A stretch of 64,000 bases of DNA from Dicaeum eximium. Taxonomy: Eukaryota; Chordata; Aves; Passeriformes; Dicaeidae. The stretch is from assembly GCA_013396995.1 (NCBI GenBank), contig VWZP01007832.1:1928711-1992710 (forward strand), read 5' to 3'. Position 1 is the first letter of the stretch, and each line of letters starts with the position of its first letter. This document shows, one piece after another, positions 48,561 to 62,054 of this stretch. The notes below the pieces were generated by a model. The model saw nothing but the letters and a program-made list of their open reading frames with translations. It made no database searches and was not told where the DNA came from. Both the position numbers and the translations under genes were made by a program.

Positions 48561-51500
48561 AGGATAGCAGGCAAACAGGACTCTATTTAGGCCTCTCTCT
48601 ATGCAGTTTTGCTTTTTGTCCTAAGCATCTGACAGAAAAATAAATTCCTTTTTTTGGAACCATGCTCTATTAACACTGACTCGCAAGAGAGACATAGCAT
48701 TAGGTATTTGACATAACTCATGGATTGCAAGTATGATTTCAGGGAGATGGAGTGACATTTATGTTTGGAGGAGCTTTTACACTAAAGTCTCAACCTTCTG
48801 AATGCTGAGGCTGAGAGCCGAATAGCTCAACAGAGCCTTGAGCCTGTCTCGAAATTGAACTAAACAGGAAGGGGCGCTTAACATTTTTTAGTTTCAAATC
48901 AGAAATACCTAGCATTTCAAAGCAACATAAAAATCCTCCAAGTTATGTTCCCACAGAGGAAGCAATTATGAAGAGGTTTAGTATGCAGGAAAAACAGTCA
49001 TTTGGCATGGATAATTTCTATCCATTTTATAGTCATTTTTGTTAAAAGCAAAATGCAATTAGAGAAGTATTGGTTGATAATTATATGAGAAGCAGCATAA
49101 AATGAAATGTTCAAAAGGCAGGACAGCTCTCACTCAAATATCCCTGTAGTGAAACTCAGATTTATCGTGTCACCATCATTCCAAAAGATACCAATTGCTC
49201 GCAATAAAGTAAATGATGTATATATGTCTGAAGTAACTACTGAACAGACACTGTTGAAAAGCAGCTACTGCAGGGTGCAATGCAGCAGCTATTGAGCTGT
49301 GTCTGCCAATCAACCATTCTGAAAAGGGGAAAAAAACAGAACCCTGAATGCAGCAGAAATACTGAGAGAGTTTATGTCAAATAGCGTGATTACTCTGGTG
49401 ATTGCAGAAAACAGCATCACACTATGATTTCAAAGGCAGAAGAGGTATGTCTCATTCAAAAGGATGCCAGGCTGCTATTAGTCAGAATGGGCCTTTGATC
49501 TAATAAATGATGGGGGTTTTCTCTACATGCATCATGGTTTTATTCCACCAACCTCCTGACTGTTGAATCTGTTGCTGGCAAAGTGGGAAACTAAATGTGC
49601 CTGAGACCTTTTCACTGCTGCCTAAGACCCCATTGGTCAGAGACACTCTCACATGGTGTAAGCAAGTCTCTCCCAGGACCTGAATTCTGACTGGAAAGCA
49701 TATACCAAATGTCAGGTTTTTGCCAAAATGTGAGTTTATTTGCCTCAGTCCTGGAGATTATGTGAGGCATTTTAGGTCACTGAACCTAATGTGCAAATGC
49801 TGTTGTATCACAAATGATCCTCCATGACTTATCAATATCACTCCAACTAAGAACTGTTTTCATATATTAATAATCTCCATAGTTAATTGGAGCATGGCAT
49901 TGAACAGCAGGAAACGAAGCAGAAATCAAACACATAAGCTGATTCTCTGGCACCTATCTTACAAGTACTTTTGAGACTATCCATTTGCTGTATACTTGAA
50001 ATTAGATTATATTTTGAGAACTGGGGTTTTAATCTCCCAGAGACCTCAGTCAAAGCTTAGCCTAATTAACATGAAACAGAAAAGCACTGTAATTCTTTTC
50101 TCATTGGGTTTACATGAAGCTGGACTTAAAATTATCATTTTCAACTAGGAAATACAAAATTCACATCTCAGGAGAACTATTTTTTTAAAGTATTTGAATG
50201 TATTTTGAGATTACTGAAAGTAAAAGTATATGAAATCCACTAAGCAGTGTATGCCATCTCAGAGAGATTTCACAAAATAAAATTTTCTGTAGAGAACAAT
50301 GTATATCCTCGTCTCAATGCACATAAATATTCAATTTAATTACCTGCAGGTGACTCTCACTTGCAGTATGTAATGACGTGTGCTTCCTCATTATAAAGTG
50401 ATACAGTTCAATATTTTAAGACATTTCACTCAACCTCTGTTTAGCATGACCATAATATCACAATCTTCTGTTAGCAGGCAAAATGTAGCTGTCATTTAAT
50501 AACTCCAGATTTGCAGAAGCTGCCCATAGTTCAAGAGGTGGAAATAGTAGATAAATGCTTTTTTTCTAGGAAAGAAAGAAGACTAGATGAGTGGGCTGTG
50601 GCATCCACCAGAGCAGCTACACAGTAATCCAGGACTTCAATGATTAACGGAGAGTGCTGCTAGAATTTTCTGCATTTTTTTGCTTGCCATTGTGAGCCAA
50701 TTGTAGTGGAAAGAGAAAGAAGATATGAGCATTGAGGATTGATTTGAGAGGCATATTAACCTATACAAGACGGTAGCAGCTCAGCCTGAAAAAAGCAGTT
50801 TCTTGATATCTTTCCCTCAGAAAATATACATATATATATATTGTCTCAATAAGTAGTACCAAAGAGATACCAATAATGCCAAACAGACATTAGCATTGCA
50901 TTAGCAAGTGCAGAGGCCTCTGCATCATTGTCTATTGTAGCATTTATCCACAAGTACCTGAGTGCATTAGTAAAAGAACATCATGTCTGGCTGGCACTCC
51001 GATGGACAGAGAAAAGTGAAACTAAAATGCTGTTCTGACACACCAAGAATTGTCACAATTAACTAGCAAATCATTTTACTGAAGTATTGTGCTCCAAGTT
51101 TTGATCACAAATGTTCATGTGTTACTTGCATTGACTCTACTACTGGAAGTAATTCTGACAGTTGATGACGTTCTTTGTCTAGATTATTTACATCAAATAA
51201 CACCTAGAAGTCATTCCTGTCAAAGTTTATATATATGCAGTATAGGGACAGTGCCTCTCACTGCTCCATCAACAAGTTTGCCTCTTTTGTCTGTGAATTC
51301 TACAGTAAACCTCAGATGTCCTGTCCTTTCTCTGCAGTTGATTTCATTGCAGAGCAAAGTATTTCAAACCTTTATATTTCCACAATAGAAAAATAAGATT
51401 ATAATGAATATTCCTGTCATTTTAACTGCCAACTGAGAAAGCATCGTGTAGTTGCTTCCAGATCAGTAAGGCAATAGCAAGCTCATTGACACTGATACAG

Positions 51501-54289
51501 CATCTGTGGGACTTGTGATCTTATTCAGCAATGAGACCAAATAAGAGTCTGTGGATAGCACCAAGCTTTTTGTAAAATTCTCTTATTTACAAAATATTTT
51601 ATTCTTACAGATTTTGTCACTCAGTTTTACAGAACCATGAAGAAGCGGGAGCTTAAAAAAACCCTCAAGATATGGGGGAAATATTCCAATGGTTTTCTTC
51701 CTTCCCTGCCTTTTCCCTCTACTGTGTCCTCAAAATCAAATAGAAAGTTATTTGACCCTTTTAGAACAAACTTAAATTCTATAGAAATGTTTTCATTTCA
51801 GTTGTGTTAAAAGCATAATTAATAAAGTTGTCTCCATTTTATTGTCTGCCAGATAAGACATTCTTCATTTTGGAGAAGATAAAATTAGATTATAAAAATT
51901 CAGAAAGAGTTTGGGCATAACCTTTCTACATGATTTATGGCACATCTATCACAGTACAACCCTTCCATAAAGGACTGATTGAGTTATATTTTCTTTGGAA
52001 TCTGGATTAATGGCTCACCTGTGTATAGAGAAGAGTAAGTTTAAACAGTAATTAAATTTGCTTCATTAATGTAAGGGCAGGGGCACAGACATCTCTTTTT
52101 GCAAACACCAATAGTCAGAATTGCCTGAGAGTCTTGTTACCTTCACTAAACTATTTCCTTCTAGGAGATTTCAGTCACCTCTCAAAGAGCTCCTAAACTA
52201 CTCCTGGTAGCTATTTTGATGTGGCAATGGTCTGTATCTCTAATTCTTTCTCTGATCATTAAACAATGGGTTTTCTTCCCTCTCCCACATACCTTTGCAT
52301 GTAATTAGAGCAACACATTTCTCCTCATGGCCATGCTACAGAAGACTGTGATGGTGCAATGAAGAAGTTGTCTGTTTTGTGCTGGTTTGTGCACACATGA
52401 CTATCTTCTCCCAGGTGTCCAGCTTTAACAGCAGCTCGAGATGCCCAGAGCAGTGTTTGTGTGCCTGTCTGGGCGTAGGGGAGTGTATATCTTGGCAGTA
52501 ATTAGTTTCTCACAAACAACGCTTCCCGCTTCATCTGTAGAGTAGCAGGCAGGTAGATTACAGCTTAGTGAATTACACCCAAGGGCTCTCTCTAACCTTC
52601 AAATGTGTTACCATATTATTTCATTTTCAGACAGTTTAATACAGTTCCTGATCATTAATAGGATTTTAATATCTGACAGTGCAAAAGGGTAATAACGTTG
52701 TGAGGCTTAGAAAGCAGAAAGAATAAAACAGTCGTCACCATCAGTGATTCACTGCTGGCATGTCATGTCTAGAAAATATATTTTATTGCCCTGGTATGTC
52801 TGCACAGCTCAGGGAAAGAATCAGTCATTCAGCTCTCAGACCTGCAAAAATTATTTTAATTCTGTTTCTACTTGTTCCCACTCTTACCTGTTCTCCAAGC
52901 ACTGTGCCAGATGTTCTCTGTGACCAGCAGGTCCTACTCAGCCTGACATTTGCAGGCAACTCTCACTGGCTGCAAGCTTTCCTCGGGAATATCACTCAGA
53001 GTTATAACACGTACCTGGGGAATTTGGAGCTGAGGGACAGTGACCAATAACAAACCAACTCCATGTTTTGTTCAGGAGTTTCAAAAGCATGACTCCATAC
53101 TATATTTCTGGAGATATTTTTTGGTTTCTTCATAGTTTTCCTCTTAGTTTTCCCTGTGTTTCCTTTTACATTTTAGATTTTTGCTGAGATTTAAATACAT
53201 ATTAGTGGTTCTCAGGTGGTCACGCTGGTTCCCAGACATGGGCACCTCTGCCTTCTCTTCTCTCTAGATCCATGAGATTTAAGCATAGTGGGAATTGTTA
53301 CAGGGGTCCTGTGCTGCCACAGATCACCATCAAATGCTCTATCACCATGCCACCATGGCATTGCACCTTCACCAATGAATTTCAGCCAATGAGCAGACAG
53401 TGTAGACAATGGCCTACATGCAAAGCCACACTAGTGCAGCAAAGCTGCTTTCAGGATTTAAGATAACACCTGTATGGGATGTAGTAGTCTCCACCTGAGT
53501 TCAGATCACTTGAGTCAGTTCAGGAAACTCTGTCTTAGACAATAAAGGCTCAACATCAGACTTGCAAGCTCTCTGAGGGAAAATCTGCCTCTTCTCTTCT
53601 GTTTTAATTGCCAGAGGGTACAAGACATAGAAAGACAGCTGGAAGACCTCATTTTACTATCAACACTGACCATTCCTTCCCACTGTTTTTATATTTGAAC
53701 TAGTTAATTAACTCTATGGTGACCTTTGCTTCTACCTACCTGGTTAAGAACCCATGAAAAAAGGAACTTGTTCACTTACTTTGAATAAACAGATATACCA
53801 GAAAATCAGTTTCCCAAACTATTCTTTCATACCCACAGCCAGTGGCTCCTTCCAAGAATGGAAACCAGTATGTAAGCTCTGAGTTCATCTGGTCTGTTTT
53901 TTTGAAAAGCAATGTACCATATTTATTTAGGGGCTAGTAATGTACTTTAAATAGTTTCTTCCTGTTTGCTTGATAGAATAATCTGGTTTATTTGTCCTCC
54001 CTGAAAGTCTTAAACTCAGAATAGCTAGGCAACCCATGATTTTAAAGTGCTAGGAAGGTCTTCTGAGATCTCCATGAATGTCTGCTGTGTAGCAGCAACA
54101 CACAGCTTTATCTAAGATGAAGACTCTGCCAGCCTCAGTCTTCTGACAGATTCTACTTTAGTCTCAACTGTCTTGGCACAAGTCAAGACACAAAATCACT
54201 GTTCCACAGCCCTGGTTTCTGCACACAGCACAAAGAGTTAAGTTTACAAACTTGACTGACTTGACTGCCTCAGTTGTTTCACCTCACAT
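48561..54289. other. Unassigned AT-rich DNA
   Basis: Nearly 6 kb with only a short (TA)n near 50826-50841. Open frames include 99 codons at 51089-51388 and 96 codons at 52760-53050. The second has a hydrophobic segment (IILILFLLVPTLTC) but no recognisable family, and I judge both to be chance. Confidence 0.5.
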
Positions 54290-54600
54290 TACTTTCTTGT
54301 TTGGTAGTAATAAATTAGATGATCATTACAAGCAAGAGGATTATGAACATAATTAACAAATGAGGTTGTTGAAGGATTTATTGCTTTGGCCTGATTCTTC
54401 ACTAGTTTCCCTAAGAAAAAGCATCATCCATCTCATATTTCCAAGTAATTAGCTTTGTCTTTATAGCATTGTAAATACTGCTTTAATTACTGCACTATTT
54501 AGCTTAGATGAGATTCAACAGCAGTAACTTAAATGGGATTCTTGTGCTATCAATTTTTTTCCTTCCCTTAATTAATTTTATTCTTAACTCCTTTTAAGAT
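54290..54600. other. TAAT-dense block, candidate conserved element
   Basis: 'gatgatcattacaagcaaga', 'gaacataattaacaaatgag', 'aagtaattagctttgtcttt' and 'ctgctttaattactgcacta' place many TAAT/ATTA cores in about 300 bases. The block is neither simple repeat nor known mobile element. Functional status is unknown. Confidence 0.25.
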
Positions 54601-57600
54601 AAACACAGCAATGATTGGCAAAGACATGTGGATGTGTTTTCATTATTAAAACCTTGCATAGTGCTCCTCTGAGAAGGAATGAACTCTGTTACTAGAGAAA
54701 AAAAAATCTACTCCCACAAGAGACTGCCATAATGGATCTGTGCTGGTCTACGGCTGTTTTCTATTATTTCACAAGCATAAAGAGGCAGGCACTCAGGCAC
54801 AGAACTCGAGCAGAAAATTCCTTAGGCTAATAGCAGCTCCTACCACTGTATGTGCTTTGTACCACCCGCTGTGTCTCTATCCATCCATACTCACTGACAA
54901 GATGTAATTTCAGTCTAGTAGCTGTCATCAACCTGAAATTCAGATGAGCTTTTGAAGTTTCACACATGGACAAGGTTTAGCAAAGGAAAGCAGCACAGGA
55001 GAGAAATGCTGAGGTTCCTCACTCTTAGCTCAATACGTTGTTAATGCAGAATTCACATGGGAGCCCCATTCAGTGGAGCAATAAAAAAGTGTCAGAAAAC
55101 GTGCTGCTCTGATTTGGGAATAGGAATTCACCAAGAGTTCTTACTCCCTGTATCATATGGAATCCAGTGACAGGCATGATGTGGCCAAATTAACTTTTCC
55201 CTGCCTATGAAAAAGCTTACCAAAAGTTGTCTGCTGAAAAAGAATGGTTGTATGCTCACCATAAAAACTGCTGGGGGCCTATTGTGCTGGTAGAGTAAAT
55301 GCTACTTTCTCCTGACACATTTCAAGGCTTTGTGATAACTTTAAGAGTGCAAGAAAGCGTGTCTACTTATCTGATGCTCAGAGAGACAGAAAAAAACACT
55401 CCACTCCTCTTTTTCTCTCTTTGTCTAAGCAGATGGTAGCCATACCATTTGAGGCTGGACTAAGAGGTACTTCCTATCAGAGATATTTATTAGGTTCTGA
55501 TTGTCTTAAAGAAGAAATGTGTGAAACTACTTTTCTTTAAACAGTTGTTTAAAAATACACTAGACAAAGCCCTGAATTCCATGGAATTTCATGTCTTCAT
55601 GGAAGACAGCAGCAAGAAATGTTCTTTAACTCTTATGACACTGTTAAGTCATGAGGGACCAAGTGTGTCTAGTGTTCAGAAGGTTCAGAAATAGAGGTTC
55701 AGAAGTATTAATCAGCTTTTTTTTTTTTTTGCAGAGCCTAGAGAAACATGAAGAAGTAACTGAAATTGGATTCGCATTGTAGCCAGGTTTTGCACAACAC
55801 CATAAATAATTACATTGATTATTTTCTTAAATGAAGCCTTTTTTCAGGTATTACTCTCAGACACAGCATGGCATGCTGACTCTGACCTCTTAAAAGATCA
55901 AAGTTTACAAATTAAGTAGGACCAGTTAATAGGAAACTTGAAAACATTAGGAAGACTGAAAAATAATAAATTAAACTTGCATTTTCATATTCAGTTAATA
56001 TTGCCTGTGAAACTATGCAGGCTACTTGCTACTTCTCCTTTAAAAACAAAAAAAGAGAAGACGGTTCAAAACTCTGCAAATCAAATTTCATTAATTACAT
56101 CTTGTCCATTTGCTCCTGCAGCTGACTGTATGCCTTCACTTCCAGTCCTAAACTGCTGCAACTTTTCTTCTTTACACAACAATCTGAAAAAAACACTCTA
56201 GTCACTACCAAGTCAATTTACTAAGAAGATGAGTGAATGAGACCTGAAAAGTACTATTTTCACTCTAATGGCACTTACAGCGAGGAGTACCCTTTGAAGT
56301 GCACCATTGGTGCCCCCAGATTCCTCACTGTTGAAAAGAGTATCCCTACATCATACCCCCTGTACCCCTACATACTCCACTACAAAGCCTTTGCAGAGTT
56401 CTTTTCTCACTATGCTCCAGCCATGACATAAGCAGCATTCATTTACAGAAAATCTATTTCGTTATCTTGAGAATTCCAGATCAAAGCCTCTATATAAAAT
56501 TGTGGCCCTATCATGAAAGGAGCCTTCTTGTAAAGCAGCCCTGACAGATCGAATATATTTGACTGAATGCTTCATACAGGATACTGTGCCACAGTTCAGC
56601 TAGGAAACATCCAGGTTTTAATCCTCCTTACCTCCATCAGAGAATTTGTGCCACATATTCCATATTATCCTCATGCCCCATTCCTCTTCTATCACATGCA
56701 TTTACCTTCCCAGCAACAGAAGGCTGGAGGTGGATAAAAAATGTGCCTGCACAGCCAGGAGTGCTCCGATGCCATTGTAATGTGGGCATAAAAATCAAGG
56801 AACATATGTAGAGGCAGCTGGTCGCAGTTGTGAAGGCATGTTAAAAATATGGGACTGTTGAAAAACTTCAATAGATTTTATAACTGGGGAACTATGTGTT
56901 TTTATTGCATACTATATGAACCCACAAAAAGTGATGCTTTCCTTTACCACATTTATTCATAGCTCGTTCACAACAGAGTAATTCTTTCATGCAACAAACT
57001 AGAAGGTTTATGCCTAGTCTTTTGTCAAAGAACTGTAAATTTGTTGCACTAAATCTCTCTGACAGAGAAGCCAGACAATGACAAGGACTGGATCATTACA
57101 GAGAAGGTTGCAAGGAGCTCTTTCTTATGGTGAATCACTGGCCATATTTCAGTTCCCCGTGCACAGCTTCTTAAAGGAAAGAGGGGGAATTGTTTTGGTG
57201 TCTGGAGTTGGAATCCTAGTGTGGATTGTTAAAAGGAAGAGAAACAAAGTTTGAGGTTCTCATCTCAAACAGTGAGTACACATCCAGTCCTCCTGGATTA
57301 TCTTCCAAGTAACTCATCTATATCTTAATTTAAAGAATATATACCCTACTGACCCTCAGATAAGTGTCCTCCAAATTTAGTGGATGAGATTGCTGCCTTT
57401 GAATGAGACTTAGTTTAAACAAAGTGTGTGTTACAGCAGAGAAGACAAGAGAGAGAATATTGCTGAATATACCCAATTCGACCTTTTCCATTTCAAAGAA
57501 ATCCAGGAGTTTTTACAGAAGAAATGCTAGAATAGCCAAACACTAGGAAAGGAGAAACTACATACCTACCCCACAAGCAGCTTTATAGAGAAATAGTGCA

Positions 57601-59690
57601 AAACTTTCTTGAAAGGGGAAAAATTACTTATTCTTGAGTCAGACTTACATTGTAATGTCACTGGCTCTGGAAAATTAAGTATTAATTTTAGCATGGCCCC
57701 CAGTACATACCCTTTTCTTGTGTGAGGCCATGGGAAAGGCATCCAATTTTGTTGGTCTCTTGATGTACAAAATGAGTAAACAAAATGAAATCAGTACCTT
57801 GAAGAGATATTGGACGGATCACCTATCCACCATGATCAAAGCACTTTTAAAGTGTATGCACTTCCATTACAAACTAATTGAGCCGTTCCAGGGAGAGGGA
57901 AAATGGGATGTAATTATTACTTCTATACCTTAAACTCATGTTTCTAACTTGTTAATTGACATAAAATATGAGATAGGGAAACTGAACCACTGTCTAACCG
58001 GGAAGAGTTAACATTGCAGTAGCTGTATGCACTAGTTGTAGGGTTTTAGTGATATAGCAGATGAGAGTCAAGGCAGAGAAAGATATGACAGGAGGAATCC
58101 TAGGAGTTTCTGGCAATGGTTTTACATCAGATTGAGACAGTGTTTGAACCATTATCATGTGCTCCACTAAAAATCACTGGGGCAATTTGTATGCATTTAA
58201 TTGACCTATAAGATGATAGAAGAACCTGTTAAAAAATAGTTTCTTCATTCAGAGGTGTAAATCTCTGCTTTTGACATTGAATTTATCTTACTGAAAATTT
58301 TATGCGTGCATGCAAATACAGGTAATTGTCTTATAACAGAAGGAATAGTCACTAAGGGAAGTCATACACATGGGTAAACAACTAGCAAGCAAATCTTCCC
58401 GACTAACACTTTTCTTCTCCCACCTGTAACAACACAGAACAGCAGAAATAGATGGACACAAAACTTTACCTCCTGATTATTGATTTGGCATTCAGACCAG
58501 ATGAAGCAGATGTTATCTTGATGAACTATGCAGAGTATTTAGACAGCCTCAGTCTAATCCCAAGCCACTGTCGTTGGTAGTTTGTTAGTAATGTACAATG
58601 TGATTTAATACCATATTCTTCTGTGGGTAATTTGGGGTCTCCAGTCACCAAGAATAAAATTCCCATCACTGTTATAAATATGCTAAGTCTTTTGACTTCT
58701 TTTTCAAAAGTACTCTATAATAGCATGGTAGAAATTCTATTATATTTCCTTCTCACCTTTTTTTCTTCAGATCCTATCAGCAAGAACGAACCTGAAAAAC
58801 TGACAGACTTTTCTTATCAGTGTTATGTTTTACCTGGTCTTTGAGACTAAATCAGAAAAACATGTGGTATAGTCAAACACTCCTGCTGATGTAATTCTGA
58901 TCTTTCTAACCCTTCTCTCTTCATCTATCTTGCTATCAAAATGATACCAGTTAATTTGTGTCCAAAAAGCACCTTGAAGATGTAAAACTCAGTCCAAGAG
59001 CTAAGTATTTAACACAGCAAAATCAGCCCAGTTAAGCATTCAACAGTGTCATTGAAAGTCAGCTGCTGAAATGGAGATGGCAAGTACTTTATCTCCATGC
59101 AGTCTAAGCAGGCTAATGCCCCTGTCCTCCAGTAGCCTCATAATTCAATGTCTACTACTCTTGGTGAAATCTCTACTTGTCTCCAAAGTCAGGAGGCTGT
59201 TGCTGTCTTCCTCACCACATCATCAGTCTCTCAAATGCCCCACATTTCTGACTACATAAAGGAATAATTCTGGCTTTTCAGAAAACTGAGAATATGAATA
59301 AGGGCATTAACTTCTAATCCAGTGACATCAAGGTCTGGGAGTAATAATCACTCAGATCCAACCTCCCACAGTCATTCATGTTAACCTCTTTCTCAGCCAT
59401 TCAGGATTCCAGAGTGGCAGCACAAGGCTGTTGGTCAAAACTGGGCAGAAGCAGCCACTTGTGAACAATGCAGCAGAGCTGTGCTTGGCACCAGATGAGG
59501 GTATGTCCTGTCCTGGTCCCAAATGGACAGCAGGAGGCCAGGGTTTCTCCAGTCTAGTGCTTGCCAGAGGGCAGCAAGGACTAGCTGTCTGTGATTAGGG
59601 GGTCAGGGCAGGAGCCAAGGTGAGCCCTGCACAGATTGTGTGCTCACCAGCTGGTACTGTCCTGCGGGGGCTGAGTCAGGCACAGATAGG
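54601..59690. other. Unassigned AT-rich DNA
   Basis: It contains a 14-T run followed by gcag (55717-55734). This resembles a splice acceptor, but no convincing exon follows. No gene or repeat recognised. The segment 59400-59690 is GC-richer and could belong to the upstream part of the LTR element that follows. Confidence 0.5.
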
Positions 59691-59699
59691 GCCCTGCAA

Positions 59700-60255
59700 C
59701 AGCTCCATGTTGCAGTGCACTTTTGTGTATTTCCTTATGTTATTTATATAATTATTCTTTTTCTTTATAAACTATTTGGATTGTTCCTGTTCACCCCCAT
59801 GTTTATCCTCATTTGGTTTATCCCGAGTTTATCCCTTCCCCTAAGTAATCCCTAATAGGCATTTCTCCTCCCACCATTCCAGTCCCTTCTGTGTCATTCC
59901 TCAAATCCCCACCTACCTACCTTGTCAATTTATGTTAACCCCACCTCTTACTCCAGAAGTTTCTATGTCTATTATGTTCTTCCTTATATTTAGTTGGCTG
60001 TTAAGATAAGTTCCCCTCCTATTGTATCCCTATTGGTTGTATAATTATGTATCCCCACCTTTCGCTCCTCCCTAAGCTTGTTCCCATTGGTTGTCAATGT
60101 ATCTATCCTTAGTTGCCACCCCTCTTTATAAGTTGCTGCACGGTATAGTTTTTGCTCTTTGTCCCTGGACCGTTCAAGGAAGAATAAGCTATCTTGGAAC
60201 CTACACAAAGAGACGCTTTGCTGCCTGTGGACATTTCATTTACTTTAACACCTAG
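59700..60255 (+). mobile_element. Retroviral LTR (ERV), left boundary uncertain
   Basis: The segment carries LTR-type signals on the + strand in the expected order. These are pyrimidine-rich U3-like sequence, two inverted CCAAT boxes in the repeated phrase attggttgt (about 60032 and 60086), a TATA-like TTTATAA at 60125-60131 and an AATAAG polyadenylation-like signal at 60183-60188. A U5-like stretch ends near ctttaacacctagcaca. A GC-rich leader follows directly, as expected at the LTR/internal junction. It resembles avian ERVK-type LTRs, but this was not tested against a library. The left end may start anywhere from 59640 to 59790. Confidence 0.6.
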
Positions 60256-60600
60256 CACAATGGAGGTCGCGGGACTCAGGACTGAGCTATCCGTCCTTGC
60301 CCGGGGAGACGTTCTCGGGAAGGCGGTGGCCAGAACCCCCTGCGCCGCCGCAGCTCCAGGCATGGCATTTGATTCCTCTGGGCGGTGCTGGCAAATCTGC
60401 AGGAGACATCTGGGCTTTGAGGCTGAGGGATACAGGCAGAACTGGAAATAAGCATCTCCACAGCGCAACCCAAGGAAGTCCTGACTTGAAATAGAGCCCC
60501 TGGTCCTGACAACAGCAAAGAAGGAGGGTGGATAAAGGTCCCAGCTGACACTGTTCATGGATGTTAAGTCTTGAGAGTGCCTTCGGGGATGTGACACCTT
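60256..60600 (+). mobile_element. GC-rich ERV leader remnant
   Basis: Immediately after the LTR, tggaggtcgcgggactcagg sits where a tRNA primer-binding site would be expected. It begins with TGG, but I could not match it to a known tRNA. The next 110 bases are the most CpG-dense in the window ('tgcccggggagacgttctcg', 'ccctgcgccgccgcagctcc'). Short open frames on both strands, including a 162-codon - strand frame at 60109-60597, show no domain. No gag, pol or env follows, so the provirus is cut off here. An alternative is a CpG-rich promoter fragment. Confidence 0.45.
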
Positions 60601-62035
60601 TGCTGACCTTACCTCACTTTAGAACAAGGGAAAAACCAGTGATACTTTCAAAAATATCCACTAACTAAGGAAACAAATGTAAGGATTGTGCAGTTTCGCA
60701 TGAGTGCTCAATTCATCTGGCCCTCATCACTACTACACTGAGCTCTAGGGAAACTTTACAATACTGTCAAAATGTATTACTTGTTGTATCTGTATGTTTG
60801 ATAGGTGAAACCATTGTCCCTGTTTTGCAGGTAGGATTTCAAGGTTCAGGCAGACTGCTGGCATGTCTGCACAATGCAGTGGAGTGTGAAGCATACCTCC
60901 TTGAGACAGCAATGTTCATGGCTGCTTCCAAGCCAGAAGCAGTACAGTTTCAGCACAGCTTCTGAACAAATACACTGCTGTGATGAAAGACTGAACTTTT
61001 GAGTCTGGCATAGCAATGTCAAAGGTGGTCAGACTGCTTTCAAATCTCATGATTCTCCTCTTGACTAAGCAATACCATGTGGACACTTCAGTTTCCAATC
61101 TCCATGCAGTACTTGACTGGGTGTTGCAGGCATACCCCAAGGGATTCTCCCACAAGCGTTAAGGGAGTTGATGGCAGAACAGGAATTTGGGTTTGGAGGG
61201 TTCCAGCTACATTATCGCTGGCTAATGCTGGATAGAAGACCCCTCCTGAAATCACTGAGGGATCTGGGAATAGCTGCAGAAAAGTGAATGTGTCGTAGGT
61301 GAACAGGAGGTGAAGCAAATTTTATGAGCGATTAGGGAAATCTTCCTGTTTGGTTTGAAACAGAAACCTCTCTTAGGTCTCATTCAGATAAGTAAGTAAA
61401 GCTTTAAGGAGAGCTGGAGATGTGCAAGTTTTACTTGTGCTGGCTTTACAGTGGTGTTTTTGAGACTTACTGAATGCACTCTTTTATTTACTATAATATA
61501 CTTTGTATATAGTACTAAGCCATCTTGGGAAGGAATAAAATGAGCTAATGATCTCATTTTTCATGGGTGAGTATTTTTTTTTTCAGTAGGATAGTGAAAT
61601 GTGCACCACTTGTAGTATTTCAATAGAGCTATTCTGCCCTGGAAGAAATAAACAAGTAAAAACCAATGGGTAAAGTCTAGCCTTTTATTTGAGGACGATG
61701 TTCTTTTTGAGTAAATTACAAACCTAAGAACCCTAAGGCCTTGAGCATAAAACAACATCTTTCCATTTCTAGAAATTTTTTTCATTAGAATATTTCTCCA
61801 ATATTTGAATCTATTAGTAGACTTCAGAGTAGTATGAAGTAATGAATAGGTTTGTAATGAAATGCATGACTGATTTTCTTTAATTTGTATTGGAAGCCTG
61901 TCAGTGTTAGCATAAATTGCCTAGGTCAATAAATTGCTATAAATCAGCATTGATTGTCAATGACAATGATGACAGTCATTCAATTGAATTAATTTACACC
62001 AGCAGGAAAAAAATCAGAGGTTGACCCCCATACTC
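60601..62035. other. Unassigned AT-rich DNA
   Basis: A possible - strand MIR scrap lies at about 60805-60900 ('ccattgtccctgttttgcag' then gtaggatttcaaggttcagg), too weak to call. A near-palindromic 'attgtcaatgacaat' occurs near 61954. Nothing else recognised. Confidence 0.45.
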
Positions 62036-62054
62036 AAATCAAATCAAATCAAAT
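62036..62054. repeat. Short (AAATC)n repeat
   Basis: Three perfect AAATC units and a partial fourth. Too short to be highly unstable. Confidence 0.9.

Noticed and set aside
52760..53050. 96-codon frame with a hydrophobic, signal-peptide-like segment
   Set aside because: Hydrophobic stretches are common in chance AT-rich frames. No cleavage context, family match or neighbouring exon seen.
55717..55734. T14-gcag resembling a splice acceptor
   Set aside because: No open, conserved-looking exon or donor follows. Poly(T) plus cag is common by chance.
57690..57705. gcatggccccca resembling a piece of U6 snRNA
   Set aside because: Only about ten bases match and neither the U6 start nor a T-run terminator is present.
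60109..60597. 162-codon open frame on the - strand
   Set aside because: It overlaps the LTR and its GC-rich leader on the opposite strand, where stop codons are rare because of composition. No recognisable domain.
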